Below, piece after piece: positions 29,739 through 38,571 of a stretch of 57,217 bases of DNA (within the stretch, counting starts at the first letter, position 1; the number at the start of each line of letters is the position of its first letter). Made by a program: the position numbers and the translations under genes. The stretch comes from Deinococcus fonticola (GTDB lineage Bacteria; Deinococcota; Deinococci; Deinococcales; Deinococcaceae), in assembly GCF_004634215.1 (NCBI RefSeq), contig NZ_SMMH01000024.1, forward strand, positions 1 to 57,217, in the 5' to 3' direction. The notes under the pieces were generated by a model. It ran no database searches and was not told where the DNA came from. It saw only the letters and a program-made list of their open reading frames with translations.

Positions 29739-30200
29739 TCAGGCTCTCGCGTCCTCTATCCGTACGGCGCACACCACCAGCAGCACGCCCAGCGGCAGCG
29801 GCACGTCATTCAGGTCCAGGCGGAAGTCGCGGCCGCTGGTGTACCCCCCCACACGTCCGCGCACTTCCCCAGCGTAGTGGCGCAGGCTGATGTCCTGCCC
29901 GGCGGTGAAGGTGCCGTAGTGCCCATTGGCGCCGTCGTCGGTGAAGTCCAGCCAGGCGTCGGTGCCGTCGGTCAGGCCGCCCAGGTGAATGACCAGGCGG
30001 CGGCCCTGCACGCTGGCGCTGAGGTCGAAACCACGCGTGACCCCGCCCACACGCCCGACCAGGCCCGCGCCGCCGCTGGTGAATTTCACGTCTATGCCAC
30101 CAGTGAATGAGCCGATGCGGCCCGTGAACTCCTGGCCGTCGAAGGTGCCCTGTAAGTCCAGGCCGTGCGTGATGTTGCCGTAACGCCCCTGCAAACCCAT
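29739..30200 (-). CDS. Protein made of six Gly-rich beta-type repeats
   Basis: 153 residues. Six tandem units of about 22 residues share G-R-x-G-x-x-T-x-G-x-D/L-x-hydrophobic: GRYGNITHGLDLQG, GRIGSFTGGIDVKF, GRVGGVTRGFDLSA, IHLGGLTDGTDAWL, GHYGTFTAGQDISL, GRVGGYTSGRDFRL. The pattern suggests a beta-solenoid or beta-prism. A short hydrophobic tail (LPLGVLLVVCAVRIEDARA) follows; there is no signal peptide. The ATG lies 6 nt after TACCCT. I do not recognise the family. Confidence 0.75.
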   Translation of the reverse strand: MGLQGRYGNITHGLDLQGTFDGQEFTGRIGSFTGGIDVKFTSGGAGLVGRVGGVTRGFDLSASVQGRRLVIHLGGLTDGTDAWLDFTDDGANGHYGTFTAGQDISLRHYAGEVRGRVGGYTSGRDFRLDLNDVPLPLGVLLVVCAVRIEDARA

Positions 30201-30206
30201 GGGGTC

Positions 30207-30212
30207 AGGGTA
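30207..30212 (-). promoter_or_regulatory. -10 box (TACCCT) of the Gly-repeat gene
   Basis: TACCCT on the minus strand ends 6 nt before ATG 30200. Confidence 0.45.
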
Positions 30213-30268
30213 AGGGCCGGGGCCTTACGGTTTACTCACCGCAGGACACCAGCGGCGCGGGCGCGGCC

Positions 30269-30274
30269 TATCAT
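30269..30274 (+). promoter_or_regulatory. -10 box (TATCAT) of menG
   Basis: TATCAT ends 7 nt before GTG 30282 and overlaps the alternative in-frame ATG at 30274, favouring the GTG. Confidence 0.5.
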
Positions 30275-30281
30275 GCGTGCT

Positions 30282-31010
30282 GTGACGCCGCTTCCAAAAA
30301 AACCCCCGGTGGGGGACAGGCAAGACAAAGGTGAGGACGTGCAGGCCATGTTCGCCAGCATCGCCCCGACGTACGACCTGCTGAACCGTACCCTCAGCCT
30401 GGGGGTCGACCGGCTGTGGCGCCGCGAAGCGGTGGCGCTGGCCCTGGCGCATGACCCGCAGCGCCTTCTGGACGTGGCGACCGGCACGGCCGATTTCGCC
30501 ATCGAGTTGAAACGGGCCGCCCCGCACGCCGAGGTGATCGGCAGCGATTTCGTGCCGGCCATGCTGGAGATCGGGCGGGAGAAGGTTCGGGCGAAAGGCC
30601 TGGAGATTCAGCTGGAGCAGGGGGACGCCCTGAACCTGCCTTACCCGGACAACCATTTTGATGCGGTGACGTGCTCGTTCGGGTTCCGGAACTTCGCGGA
30701 TTACGCGCGGGGTTTCGCGGAAATGTGGCGGGTGCTGAAACCGGGCGGGCGGGTGGTCATCCTGGAATTCCCGCCACCAAAGAAAGACCTGTTCGGCCAG
30801 CTGTTCCGCTTCTACTTCCAGCAGGTGCTGCCGCGCATCGGCGGGCTGGTCAGCGGAAACAAGGAAGCGTACAGCTACCTGCCCGAAAGCACCCTGGCCT
30901 TTCCGGAACCCGAGCGCCTGGCCGGGCTGATGCGGGCCACCGGCTTCAGGACGCGCTACAAGCTGCTCACCTTCGGAATCGCGGCCATTCACGTGGGCGA
31001 CAAGCGGTAG
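30282..31010 (+). CDS. menG: Demethylmenaquinone methyltransferase (UbiE/MenG)
   Basis: 242 residues. It methylates demethylmenaquinone with SAM in the last step of menaquinone synthesis. The family signatures are visible: MFASIAPTYDLLNRTLSLGVDRLWRR near the N-terminus (split here for length), LLDVATGTADFAIELKR as the SAM site, and FRNFADYARGFAEMWRVLKP plus SYLPESTLAFPEPERL. The start is the GTG 7 nt after TATCAT. A hairpin terminator lies between it and the convergent VanW gene. Confidence 0.94.
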   Translation: MTPLPKKPPVGDRQDKGEDVQAMFASIAPTYDLLNRTLSLGVDRLWRREAVALALAHDPQRLLDVATGTADFAIELKRAAPHAEVIGSDFVPAMLEIGREKVRAKGLEIQLEQGDALNLPYPDNHFDAVTCSFGFRNFADYARGFAEMWRVLKPGGRVVILEFPPPKKDLFGQLFRFYFQQVLPRIGGLVSGNKEAYSYLPESTLAFPEPERLAGLMRATGFRTRYKLLTFGIAAIHVGDKR

Positions 31011-31028
31011 GAGTGGAATAAACGAAAC

Positions 31029-31055
31029 GCCAGCCTTTGCTGCGGCTGGCGCTTT
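31029..31055. terminator. Hairpin between menG and the VanW gene
   Basis: GCCAGCC (31029-31035) pairs with GGCTGGC (31044-31050), followed by GCTTTTG. It lies between convergent stops; the T run favours the plus strand. Confidence 0.65.
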
Positions 31056-31068
31056 TGCCCACAGCCTC

Positions 31069-32355
31069 TTATTTCCGGGTGCCCACCCGGAAGATGTTGG
31101 GCCAGGGGCGGTAGGTGCTTTTCAGGGTGTCTTTCTTGACTTCCTGGCCGCCTTTCAGGAAGCGGCGGGTCACCTCGATGACGGCGCCGGGCGCGGCCCA
31201 GTCCACCTGTTTGCGCTCGCCGAGTTTCATGCTGGGGTCATTGATGAAGCGGTCTTTGGGGCTGGGGGTGGTGCTCAGGGTCTTGGGTGCGTCCACGACC
31301 ACGTCATATTTCGGGGCTTTGCCGAACACGCTGATGCTCAGGACTTTCTCCTGGTCGTCCCAGTCGGTCTGAAACCACAACGCCCCGCCGGTGTCGTTGC
31401 TGAACTTCAGGTCCAGGCTGGGCTGGTAGATGGTGGCGTCCAGGCCCTGCGGGGCGTAGTAGTACACCTGGTAGGAGTGGTTCTGGCGCTGCACGATGGG
31501 CAGGCCCGCGCCGTACAGCGTGCGGAACACCGTGGTGCTGACCTGGCAGATGCCGCCGCCCACGCCGCTGGCGGTCTGGTCGCCCGCGATGACCAGGCCG
31601 GCCACGTACCCGCTGCGGGTGCTGATCGGCCCGATCATCTGGTTGAACGAGAAGGTCTTGCCCTCGAACAGGCGATCCTTGAAGTTTCTGGCGCCCACGT
31701 GAATGTTGGTGATGCGTTCGGGGCTGCTGCCGTCGTAGCTGGTCTGTCCGGTCGCCAGGAAATTCGTGATGCCTTTTTGCACGAAGAAATCCAGCGTGCG
31801 TTTGGGCGGCGTCTGCCCGGTCACGACCACCGCGGCCTGCACGGCAAAGCGGTCTTTCAGCACAGCCAGCACGTTGGCGCGCGTGGCTTCCCGGTCGATC
31901 TTCAGGTTGTTGCGCTGCACCACGGCCCACTGCGTTCCATCGTCCACCTGCATGAAGCGGGCGTCCTCACCGACTTTTTCCAGCATGTCCATGAAGCGGT
32001 TCAGTTCGGCGTCCAGGCTGGCGGTGATCTTTCCGGCCTTGCGAATCTGCGCGGCGCGTTCCACCGGAATGCTCAGGGTGCGGACAAACGCGGTGGTGGT
32101 CTTCTTGCCGTCGATCAGGGCCGGAATCTGCGCCTGCACGGTGACCAGCAGGGGGCCGCTGGCCATGGTGGGCGCGGCGGTTGGCGCGGCCGGGGCAGGG
32201 GCGGCGGGGGGCGGCGTGGTTGGAGTGGCCGGGGCTGGAGTAGCTGGAGCCGGAGCCGCCGGAACGGCAGGGGGGGGCGTCTGGGCGGACACGGGCGTGC
32301 TGGTGACCAGCAGTACCCCGCTCAGGAGCAGGGCGGCGCGGCGGTTAAACATCAT
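31069..32355 (-). CDS. Secreted VanW family protein
   Basis: 428 residues: signal peptide (residues 1-25, [17 protein letters not shown]), a Pro/Ala/Thr linker (about 26-65), a beta-rich middle domain and a VanW domain (about 225-360) with [40 protein letters not shown] and [11 protein letters not shown]. VanW domains occur in wall-associated proteins such as YoaR; their chemistry is not established. The start is one of two adjacent ATGs (32355 or 32352); upstream reading in the same frame is not supported. YpdA lies 56 bp upstream in the same direction. Confidence 0.88.
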   Translation of the reverse strand: MMFNRRAALLLSGVLLVTSTPVSAQTPPPAVPAAPAPATPAPATPTTPPPAAPAPAAPTAAPTMASGPLLVTVQAQIPALIDGKKTTTAFVRTLSIPVERAAQIRKAGKITASLDAELNRFMDMLEKVGEDARFMQVDDGTQWAVVQRNNLKIDREATRANVLAVLKDRFAVQAAVVVTGQTPPKRTLDFFVQKGITNFLATGQTSYDGSSPERITNIHVGARNFKDRLFEGKTFSFNQMIGPISTRSGYVAGLVIAGDQTASGVGGGICQVSTTVFRTLYGAGLPIVQRQNHSYQVYYYAPQGLDATIYQPSLDLKFSNDTGGALWFQTDWDDQEKVLSISVFGKAPKYDVVVDAPKTLSTTPSPKDRFINDPSMKLGERKQVDWAAPGAVIEVTRRFLKGGQEVKKDTLKSTYRPWPNIFRVGTRK

Positions 32356-32411
32356 GCCGCGCAGTATTTCACGCCCGCAAGGCGCTTCCGTGAAGACCGC
32401 CTGACGCTCCG

Positions 32412-33413
<1,002 letters not shown>

Positions 33414-33472
33414 GCGCCTATTCTGGCAGGCCCACCCCTCCGGCACTGTTCACTGGAGCAGCAAGGGACTCC

Positions 33473-33820
33473 TCAGGGCTTGCGGTCCGTGAACGTGACT
33501 TGCACCGGCTCACCCTGCGTGGCATTCAGGATGCGCAGGCCCGCCCACTCGGCCTGCGGGTCATTCGGCAGGCGCAGGGTCAGGGTTTTCGTTTCACGGC
33601 CCTTGAGCACCCGCACCTCGGCGGCCACGTCGCCGGACCAAGCGCACTGGCTGCCGGGCGGGCAGCGGCTGTCGAGCACCTTCAGCAGCGTGACCGTCTG
33701 GAAACCCAGTTTGCCGGTCTGGCCGGCACTCAGGGTCAACTGAGCCGGGCGAATCATGGTGCAGGAGGCCAGCAGGCCCGAAGCGAGAAGCGGGAGCAGC
33801 AGCGTGGATCGTTTTTTCAT
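33473..33820 (-). CDS. Lipoprotein, paralogue of the next gene
   Basis: 115 residues with a lipobox (GLLASC) at about residue 20, so probably lipid-anchored. The mature part has DSRCPPGSQCAWSGDVAAEV and AEWAGLRILNATQGEPVQVT. The RCPxxxxC motif and the WAGLRI block are shared with the neighbour at 33817-34164, giving two conserved Cys that could form a disulfide. Its start overlaps the neighbour's stop by 4 bp. Function unknown. Confidence 0.75.
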   Translation of the reverse strand: MKKRSTLLLPLLASGLLASCTMIRPAQLTLSAGQTGKLGFQTVTLLKVLDSRCPPGSQCAWSGDVAAEVRVLKGRETKTLTLRLPNDPQAEWAGLRILNATQGEPVQVTFTDRKP

Positions 33821-34164
33821 CTGGTGCTCAGTTTTTCATCCGTGAAGGTAATTTGCACAGGGGTGCGGTCGGTCGTGAGCTTGCCGGCCGCGTCGGCAAT
33901 TCTCAGGCCGGCCCAGACCGTTCCGGCATTTTCCGGGGTCTGAAGGGTTAAAAACCGCCACCGGCCCTCCTGCTTCACCAGGACTTTGGCAATCAGCTCC
34001 CCGGCGCGAATACAGCGGGCGTTCATGGGACAGCGGTTGTCCTGCACGCTGATGACCGTGACCTGCTGCCTTCCCAGCATGCCCGTCTGCCCGCGCTGCA
34101 GGGTCACGGTGGCGGCAGAGGCAAAGGAACTGGTCAACAGCAAGGTGAAGGCGAGGGCTTTCAT
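33817..34164 (-). CDS. Exported protein, paralogue of the adjacent lipoprotein
   Basis: 115 residues with a cleavable signal peptide (MKALAFTLLLTSSFASAA) and no lipobox. It shares the DxRCPxxxxC, WAGLRI and PVQITFTDEK blocks and overall spacing with the downstream gene, so the pair is a tandem duplication with one lipid-anchored and one soluble product. TGAGGG precedes the ATG. The stop overlaps the downstream ATG (ATGA), so translation is coupled. Confidence 0.75.
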   Translation of the reverse strand: MKALAFTLLLTSSFASAATVTLQRGQTGMLGRQQVTVISVQDNRCPMNARCIRAGELIAKVLVKQEGRWRFLTLQTPENAGTVWAGLRIADAAGKLTTDRTPVQITFTDEKLSTR

Positions 34165-34289
34165 GCCCTCAGCGTGCCCGCCCTGCCTGAAAAGGGGCTG
34201 ACGCCACCTGATTCACGCCCTCACATTGTGGGCTGTAGCGTGGCCGGCGAGATGCTGCCAGCAGCCCGGGCAGATTCACAGAGAACGGC

Positions 34290-34568
34290 TCAGTCGCACA
34301 GCAGCGTCAGGAAATCGTCGTTGCTGCTGGCAAGCGTCTGAAACCCCTGGGCCTTGTGGCGCAGGCCCATGCGTTCGTAGCAGTCGGCCAGTTTCAGCGC
34401 AAAGAACTGCGTGGCCTGCGCGTCCTGCCGCAACTCCGCGACTTCCAGGCAGGTGCGGTAGTGCATCACGGCCAGGTGGTACTGCGCCAGGCGGGCAGCC
34501 TGTTCGGCCCGGCAGTGTGTCATGCGGAGGGTCACGATGTCACAGGTGACGCTGCTGGGGGCGCTCAT
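34290..34568 (-). CDS. Small helical protein, TPR-like
   Basis: 92 residues starting MSAPSSVTCDIVTLRMTHCR. The AEQAARLAQYHLAVMHYRTC and ATQFFALKLADCYERMGLRH segments look like helix pairs of a tetratricopeptide repeat. It contains five Cys, unusual for a small cytoplasmic protein here. TAAACT lies 7 nt before the ATG. Function unknown. Confidence 0.65.
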   Translation of the reverse strand: MSAPSSVTCDIVTLRMTHCRAEQAARLAQYHLAVMHYRTCLEVAELRQDAQATQFFALKLADCYERMGLRHKAQGFQTLASSNDDFLTLLCD

Positions 34569-34575
34569 ACCTGGC

Positions 34576-34581
34576 AGTTTA
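34576..34581 (-). promoter_or_regulatory. -10 box (TAAACT) of the 92-aa gene
   Basis: TAAACT on the minus strand ends 7 nt before ATG 34568. Confidence 0.5.
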
Positions 34582-34690
34582 AGCAGAATGAGGAGAAATT
34601 GAATGCAAGCTGAAGCAGGTTTCAGACGTGCCGGACGTTGTTTTTTTGGAGTGGGCGAAATAGGGGCGTGTCATTCCGGCTGGACGGAAC

Positions 34691-36097
34691 TTACTGGGAC
34701 GGGTTCTCAACAGCCCGGCGGGCCCGCACGGTCATGTTGGGCAGGTTCACGTCCGCGAACTGCACTTTCAGCGCCGTTCCAGCGGGTTCCGGGGTGCTCA
34801 TGGGCACGTCGAAGGCCAGATCAGGAATCAGCACGGTGGCCTGTGGGCCGCGCCTGTCCACGATCACGGCGTCCCACACCCGCCCGGGCTGCGCCGCGAT
34901 AAAGCGCAGGGTGTGGTGGCGGCGGCTGAGGCGTTCTGCCTGCCGCGTGCCGTCGGCGTTCAGCTGGGCCTGGGCAATGTGAGACGCCATCACCTTGCTG
35001 CTCATCGGTTCGGTTCCCGCCAGGAACGCCCGGAGCTGCTGGTGCACCACCAGGTCCAGGTAACGGCGCATGGGGCTGGTCACCTGCGCGTACAGGTCGA
35101 GGCCCATGCCGTGGTGCGGCCCCGGCGACGGTTGAAAACGCGTGCGGGCCAGCGTCTTGCGCCGCGCCCAGTGGGCGCTCAGGGTGTCGCCGCTCACCTC
35201 GCGCGTGGGGTAGTCCTGCGTGGCAAAGGGCAAGGGGATTTCATTGTCGTCGGCAAAAATCGCGGCTCCCCAGCCGGCCAGGGTCATGCACTCCTGCACC
35301 ACCTGGCGCATCTCCGGTTTCGGCAACGGCCACACCGCCGCACTCGCCTCGTCGGCCTTGACGCGCACCTCCGGCAGATCGATGCTCAGCGCCCCCTCCG
35401 ATTCGCGCAGCGTGCGGCTGGCGCGGGCCAGTCGGGCCAGGGTCACGAAGGGTTCCTCGCCCGCCTCGAGGTTGGCCTGGGCCTCGCTGTAAGTCAGCCG
35501 CTGGACGCGAACCGTGCTCAGCACGACATCCACCGCGTCGGCGTTGCCGTCGGCATCGAGGTCAAGCGAAATGGACAGCGCCGGCGTGGTCTCGTGGAGC
35601 CCCAGCCCGGCCTTGTGCACCAGCGCGTCCGGCAGCATGCCGATGGTCTGGTCCGGCAGGTACAGCGTCGCGCCCCTGGCCCGGGCTTCCACGTCCAGCG
35701 CACTGTCCGGCGGTACCAGCGCGGCCACGTCCGCCACGTGCACCCACAGCCGCGTCAGGCCCCCGCCGATCTCCTCGATGCCCACCGCGTCGTCCGGGTC
35801 TTTGTTGCCCTCATCGTCTATGGCAAAGACGGGCAGGTGCGTCAGGTCAAGGCGTTCCTCGGGCGCGAAGTCGGGCACCGGGAGGTCGAGTGGGTGCAGG
35901 GCCGCGTGCAGGCGGTCGGCGTAAGGCGTGCGGGCCTCCGACCAGACCCCCAGTTGCAGCAGCAGCGCGTGGGCGGCCTGCGGCGTTTCCGGCAGATTCA
36001 GTTCGCGCAGAGTGCGGCTTTTTTCCTGTTTGCCACGCGCCAGCAGCTCCACTTCGGTGCGCTGTGCGGGCGTCAGTTCAGGCAAGGGAGAAGTCAC
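34691..36097 (-). CDS. RNase II family exoribonuclease (RNB domain), short form
   Basis: 468 residues, much shorter than RNase R and E. coli RNase II (about 640). The catalytic RNB domain has AIDDEGNKDPDDAVGIEEIG with the metal-binding Asp cluster, and YAQVTSPMRRYLDLVVHQQL. The N-terminal 70 residues are helical (ELTPAQRTEVELLARGKQEK) instead of two cold-shock domains; this matches what has been described for D. radiodurans RNase II. A C-terminal S1-like region follows. The GTG start lies 7 nt after TATCCT. Confidence 0.88.
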   Translation of the reverse strand: MTSPLPELTPAQRTEVELLARGKQEKSRTLRELNLPETPQAAHALLLQLGVWSEARTPYADRLHAALHPLDLPVPDFAPEERLDLTHLPVFAIDDEGNKDPDDAVGIEEIGGGLTRLWVHVADVAALVPPDSALDVEARARGATLYLPDQTIGMLPDALVHKAGLGLHETTPALSISLDLDADGNADAVDVVLSTVRVQRLTYSEAQANLEAGEEPFVTLARLARASRTLRESEGALSIDLPEVRVKADEASAAVWPLPKPEMRQVVQECMTLAGWGAAIFADDNEIPLPFATQDYPTREVSGDTLSAHWARRKTLARTRFQPSPGPHHGMGLDLYAQVTSPMRRYLDLVVHQQLRAFLAGTEPMSSKVMASHIAQAQLNADGTRQAERLSRRHHTLRFIAAQPGRVWDAVIVDRRGPQATVLIPDLAFDVPMSTPEPAGTALKVQFADVNLPNMTVRARRAVENPSQ

Positions 36098-36104
36098 GGC
36101 AAAG

Positions 36105-36110
36105 AGGATA
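36105..36110 (-). promoter_or_regulatory. -10 box (TATCCT) of the RNase II gene
   Basis: TATCCT on the minus strand ends 7 nt before GTG 36097. Confidence 0.5.
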
Positions 36111-36267
36111 CCCCTCGCTTCCTGCGGCGCAGCGCTGCGCGTCCCGAAGAGCAGGAAAGGCGACTGTTCTGGAAAGCAGCGTCCTCTCCTGTCCAGCGGA
36201 TTCACCCTGTTGCCGCAGTGATGAGCCACAGGTTTCTAAAAGAGGAGCCTTTGCAAGCCAGACTTCA

Positions 36268-36355
36268 ACGATTTGAAAGCCTAGCTTTACATCTGATTTC
36301 AGACTCGATACCCGCCCTTCAAAAAACACGCCCCACACGCTCTTTTTCAAATCGT
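36268..36355. promoter_or_regulatory. 11-bp inverted repeat upstream of the DUF4097-type operon
   Basis: ACGATTTGAAA (36268-36278) is the reverse complement of TTTCAAATCGT (36345-36355). The arms are 66 bp apart in an AT-rich stretch between the divergent RNase II gene and the DUF4097-type operon. It could be a pair of binding sites or a long hairpin. Confidence 0.35.
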
Positions 36356-36378
36356 CTTTAGCATATATAAAACTGTGT

Positions 36379-36407
36379 TTGACAATTTATCAAGCTCGTG
36401 TTTCAAT
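36379..36407 (+). promoter_or_regulatory. Promoter of the DUF4097-type operon
   Basis: TTGACA (36379-36384), 17 nt, then TTCAAT (36402-36407). The -35 is consensus and the spacing is ideal. AGGAGG follows before ATG 36425, so transcription would start only a few bases upstream of the ribosome-binding site. Confidence 0.6.
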
Positions 36408-36424
36408 TCTTTCAGGAGGAAGAT

Positions 36425-37309
36425 ATGACTGACGACACCCACCCGCAAGGCAGCTTCCGTGAACACGTCCAGCGTCTCGTGACCGAGGGCAAACTCACTG
36501 CCGAGGAGGCCGCCCACCTGCTGGAAGGCACCGACACCCCGCCTGCGCCGCCCAGCAACACCATTGCCCAGTACGTGCAGGCCATAGAGGACGGCGAGGC
36601 ACCTGGCCTGAACCTGAATCTGGAAATCGAGGGCTATGTCCTGAGCGTGGTGCAGGACAGCAGCGTGAATGCCCCCACGCTGAGCGCCAACCGCGAAGGT
36701 GAACTGGCCCTGACGGCCACGCCGAGCGGCCTGCGCCTGAAACGCGTTCGGCACAGCGACTGGAGTTCCCTGAAGGCGGTGCTGACCCTGCCCTTCAAGC
36801 CGCAGCACGTGCAGGTCGAGATCAACGGCGGCAGCCTCAGCCTCGGCGACATCGCCGGGGAAATGCGGGCGGAAGTGAACGGGGGCAACGTCACCATGAG
36901 TGCCGCCAGCACCCTGAACGCCGAAGTGAACGGCGGCAACTTCACCGCCGGGAACATTGCCGGCCCCACCAAAATGGAAGTGAACGGCGGCAACATCACG
37001 GTGATGCACGCCACCACGCTGGATGCCGAAGTGAACGGCGGCAACCTGCGCTGGGCGGGCCTGCTGAGCGGCGGCACCCACCGCACCGAGGTCAACGCCG
37101 GGAACGCCACCCTGACCCTGCTGCCGGGCAGCAGCGTGCGGGTGGACGCCGAAGTGACTCTGGGCAACTTCAAGGCCGAGTTTCCCACGCAGAAAAGCGG
37201 CGGGTTCATGGAAGCGCACTACACCGGACAACTCGGCGGCGGCGAGGCCCTGCTGCGCTGCGAAGTGTCCGCCGGTCAGATCAAGCTCCTGACCGAACCA
37301 AGCTCCTGA
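36425..37309 (+). CDS. DUF4097-like beta-repeat protein with a SHOCT-like N-terminus
   Basis: 294 residues. Residues 10-35 (VQRLVTEGKLTAEEAAHLLE) form the short helical SHOCT-like motif common in DUF4097-type proteins. From about residue 130, seven units of 17-21 residues repeat (VEINGGSLSL, AEVNGGNVTM, AEVNGGNFTA, MEVNGGNITV, AEVNGGNLRW, TEVNAGNATL, AEVTLGNFKA), the pattern of a beta-helix. No signal peptide, so it may be cytoplasmic or membrane-associated. AGGAGG precedes the ATG. First gene of a three-gene operon. Confidence 0.82.
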   Translation: MTDDTHPQGSFREHVQRLVTEGKLTAEEAAHLLEGTDTPPAPPSNTIAQYVQAIEDGEAPGLNLNLEIEGYVLSVVQDSSVNAPTLSANREGELALTATPSGLRLKRVRHSDWSSLKAVLTLPFKPQHVQVEINGGSLSLGDIAGEMRAEVNGGNVTMSAASTLNAEVNGGNFTAGNIAGPTKMEVNGGNITVMHATTLDAEVNGGNLRWAGLLSGGTHRTEVNAGNATLTLLPGSSVRVDAEVTLGNFKAEFPTQKSGGFMEAHYTGQLGGGEALLRCEVSAGQIKLLTEPSS

Positions 37310-37343
37310 CTGAACACTGAGACCTGAGCCTGAGGAGAAAGAG

Positions 37344-37703
37344 ATGAACGTCACCAGCGCCGTCACCACGCAACGCGGCATCAGCGTGAGCCTCACCGTT
37401 CCTGCCGGACGCTACCGGATCATTCGCCGCGCCCACCTGTACCGCCTCAGAGTCCGCAGCGCCCTGACAGCTGTTCAGGTACCCGTCCAGGCATCCGTTC
37501 AATCTGGGGGGCAGCAGGTGCAGGCACTCACCGGGCCGCACCCTGGGTGGTGGACGGGCCTCCAGACGTGGCTGCTGTTTCCGGATGCCGAGCAGGTGTA
37601 CACCCGCAGGCAGGCCAGACAGGCCCTGGCCGCCGAGTACGGCAGGTACGCGCTGCCCGGCGCCTATGGCCGCCCGTACTCCACGCCTCTCTACCTTCCC
37701 TGA
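37344..37703 (+). CDS. Hypothetical protein, 119 aa
   Basis: 119 residues starting MNVTSAVTTQRGISVSLTVP, predicted beta-rich for the first half. The C-terminal part is Tyr/Arg-rich (VYTRRQARQALAAEYGRYAL). No signal peptide or membrane segment. GAGGAGAAAGAG gives a good Shine-Dalgarno. It lies between two genes with SHOCT-like N-termini and is probably co-transcribed. Family not recognised. Confidence 0.65.
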   Translation: MNVTSAVTTQRGISVSLTVPAGRYRIIRRAHLYRLRVRSALTAVQVPVQASVQSGGQQVQALTGPHPGWWTGLQTWLLFPDAEQVYTRRQARQALAAEYGRYALPGAYGRPYSTPLYLP

Positions 37704-37735
37704 CCCCGCCTCTGACCCCGCAAGGACACCCGACC

Positions 37736-38461
37736 ATGAAAGAGAAAATCAAGAGAATCCTCGACCTGATCCGCAGCGGCAAACTGTCCCTGGACGACGC
37801 CGCGCCCCTGCTGGCCGCCCTGAACACCCGCCTGGCCCTGCAAACCACGGACCGCGAACTGCTGGACTCGCTGCTGAACCGCGAGGACATCGACACCGCG
37901 CAGATCGCCGAGCACCTGATGCTGCTGCGCGGCCTGAAAGACACGCCCCCCACCCCGCCGCAACCCCCGCGTCCGCCCCGCCCACCCGGTTTTCCCTTCG
38001 AGGCTTCCTGGGCCGAACGCGCCGCCGCCCACGCCGAACGCGAGGCTGCGCGCGCCGAACGGCACGCCCAGCGTGGGCGCCGCGCGGGCGGCATCGAGGG
38101 CATGGTGGAACGCATTACCGATACCGTAGAACGCGCCGTGGGCAGCGCCATGGAAGGAGTGGAACGCACCGTGATCGGAACCCCCTCGTACTCGTACGCT
38201 TACGACAAACAGGCCGCCAGCAACCGCATTCTGCGCATCGAAGCGCAGTCGGAAGACGGCCACAGTTACGACGCCAACCTGCCCATGAGCCTGGCGCCGC
38301 ACCTGCACAAACTCATTCCCGAACACGGGCGCGCGGCGCTGGAAAAAGCCGGCATGACCATCGAGGCCCTGCAACTGATCATCGAGGCTGAGCCGCCCAC
38401 CGGCAAAATCATCGACGCGCAGGACGAGGACGGCAACAGCGTCAGCATCAGCATCCGGTGA
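37736..38461 (+). CDS. SHOCT-like N-terminal protein with a Pro-rich linker
   Basis: 241 residues. The N-terminus (ILDLIRSGKLSLDDAAPLLA) has the same helical motif as the DUF4097-type protein and the DUF2089 protein. A Pro/Arg/Glu-rich region (about 75-125, with PPRPPRPPGF then Ala/Glu/Arg repeats) may be extended or coiled. The C-terminal part is alpha/beta (NRILRIEAQSEDGHSYDANL). AAGGA precedes the ATG. Role unknown; the operon suggests an envelope-stress or scaffold module. Confidence 0.7.
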   Translation: MKEKIKRILDLIRSGKLSLDDAAPLLAALNTRLALQTTDRELLDSLLNREDIDTAQIAEHLMLLRGLKDTPPTPPQPPRPPRPPGFPFEASWAERAAAHAEREAARAERHAQRGRRAGGIEGMVERITDTVERAVGSAMEGVERTVIGTPSYSYAYDKQAASNRILRIEAQSEDGHSYDANLPMSLAPHLHKLIPEHGRAALEKAGMTIEALQLIIEAEPPTGKIIDAQDEDGNSVSISIR

Positions 38462-38571
38462 ACCGCGCCCCCCGCCCTGGCCCCACGGGAAGCTGTCCCC
38501 GTGAGGCCACTTTTTGAGTTTTCCGAGTCCCGCGCCGCAGAAGGGGGCCGCAAAAGGTGGAGAATGAACCC

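Noticed and set aside
37547..37735. Longer upstream start for the gene at 37736
   Set aside because: The extension overlaps the preceding gene in another frame and lacks a ribosome-binding site; AAGGA lies before ATG 37736.
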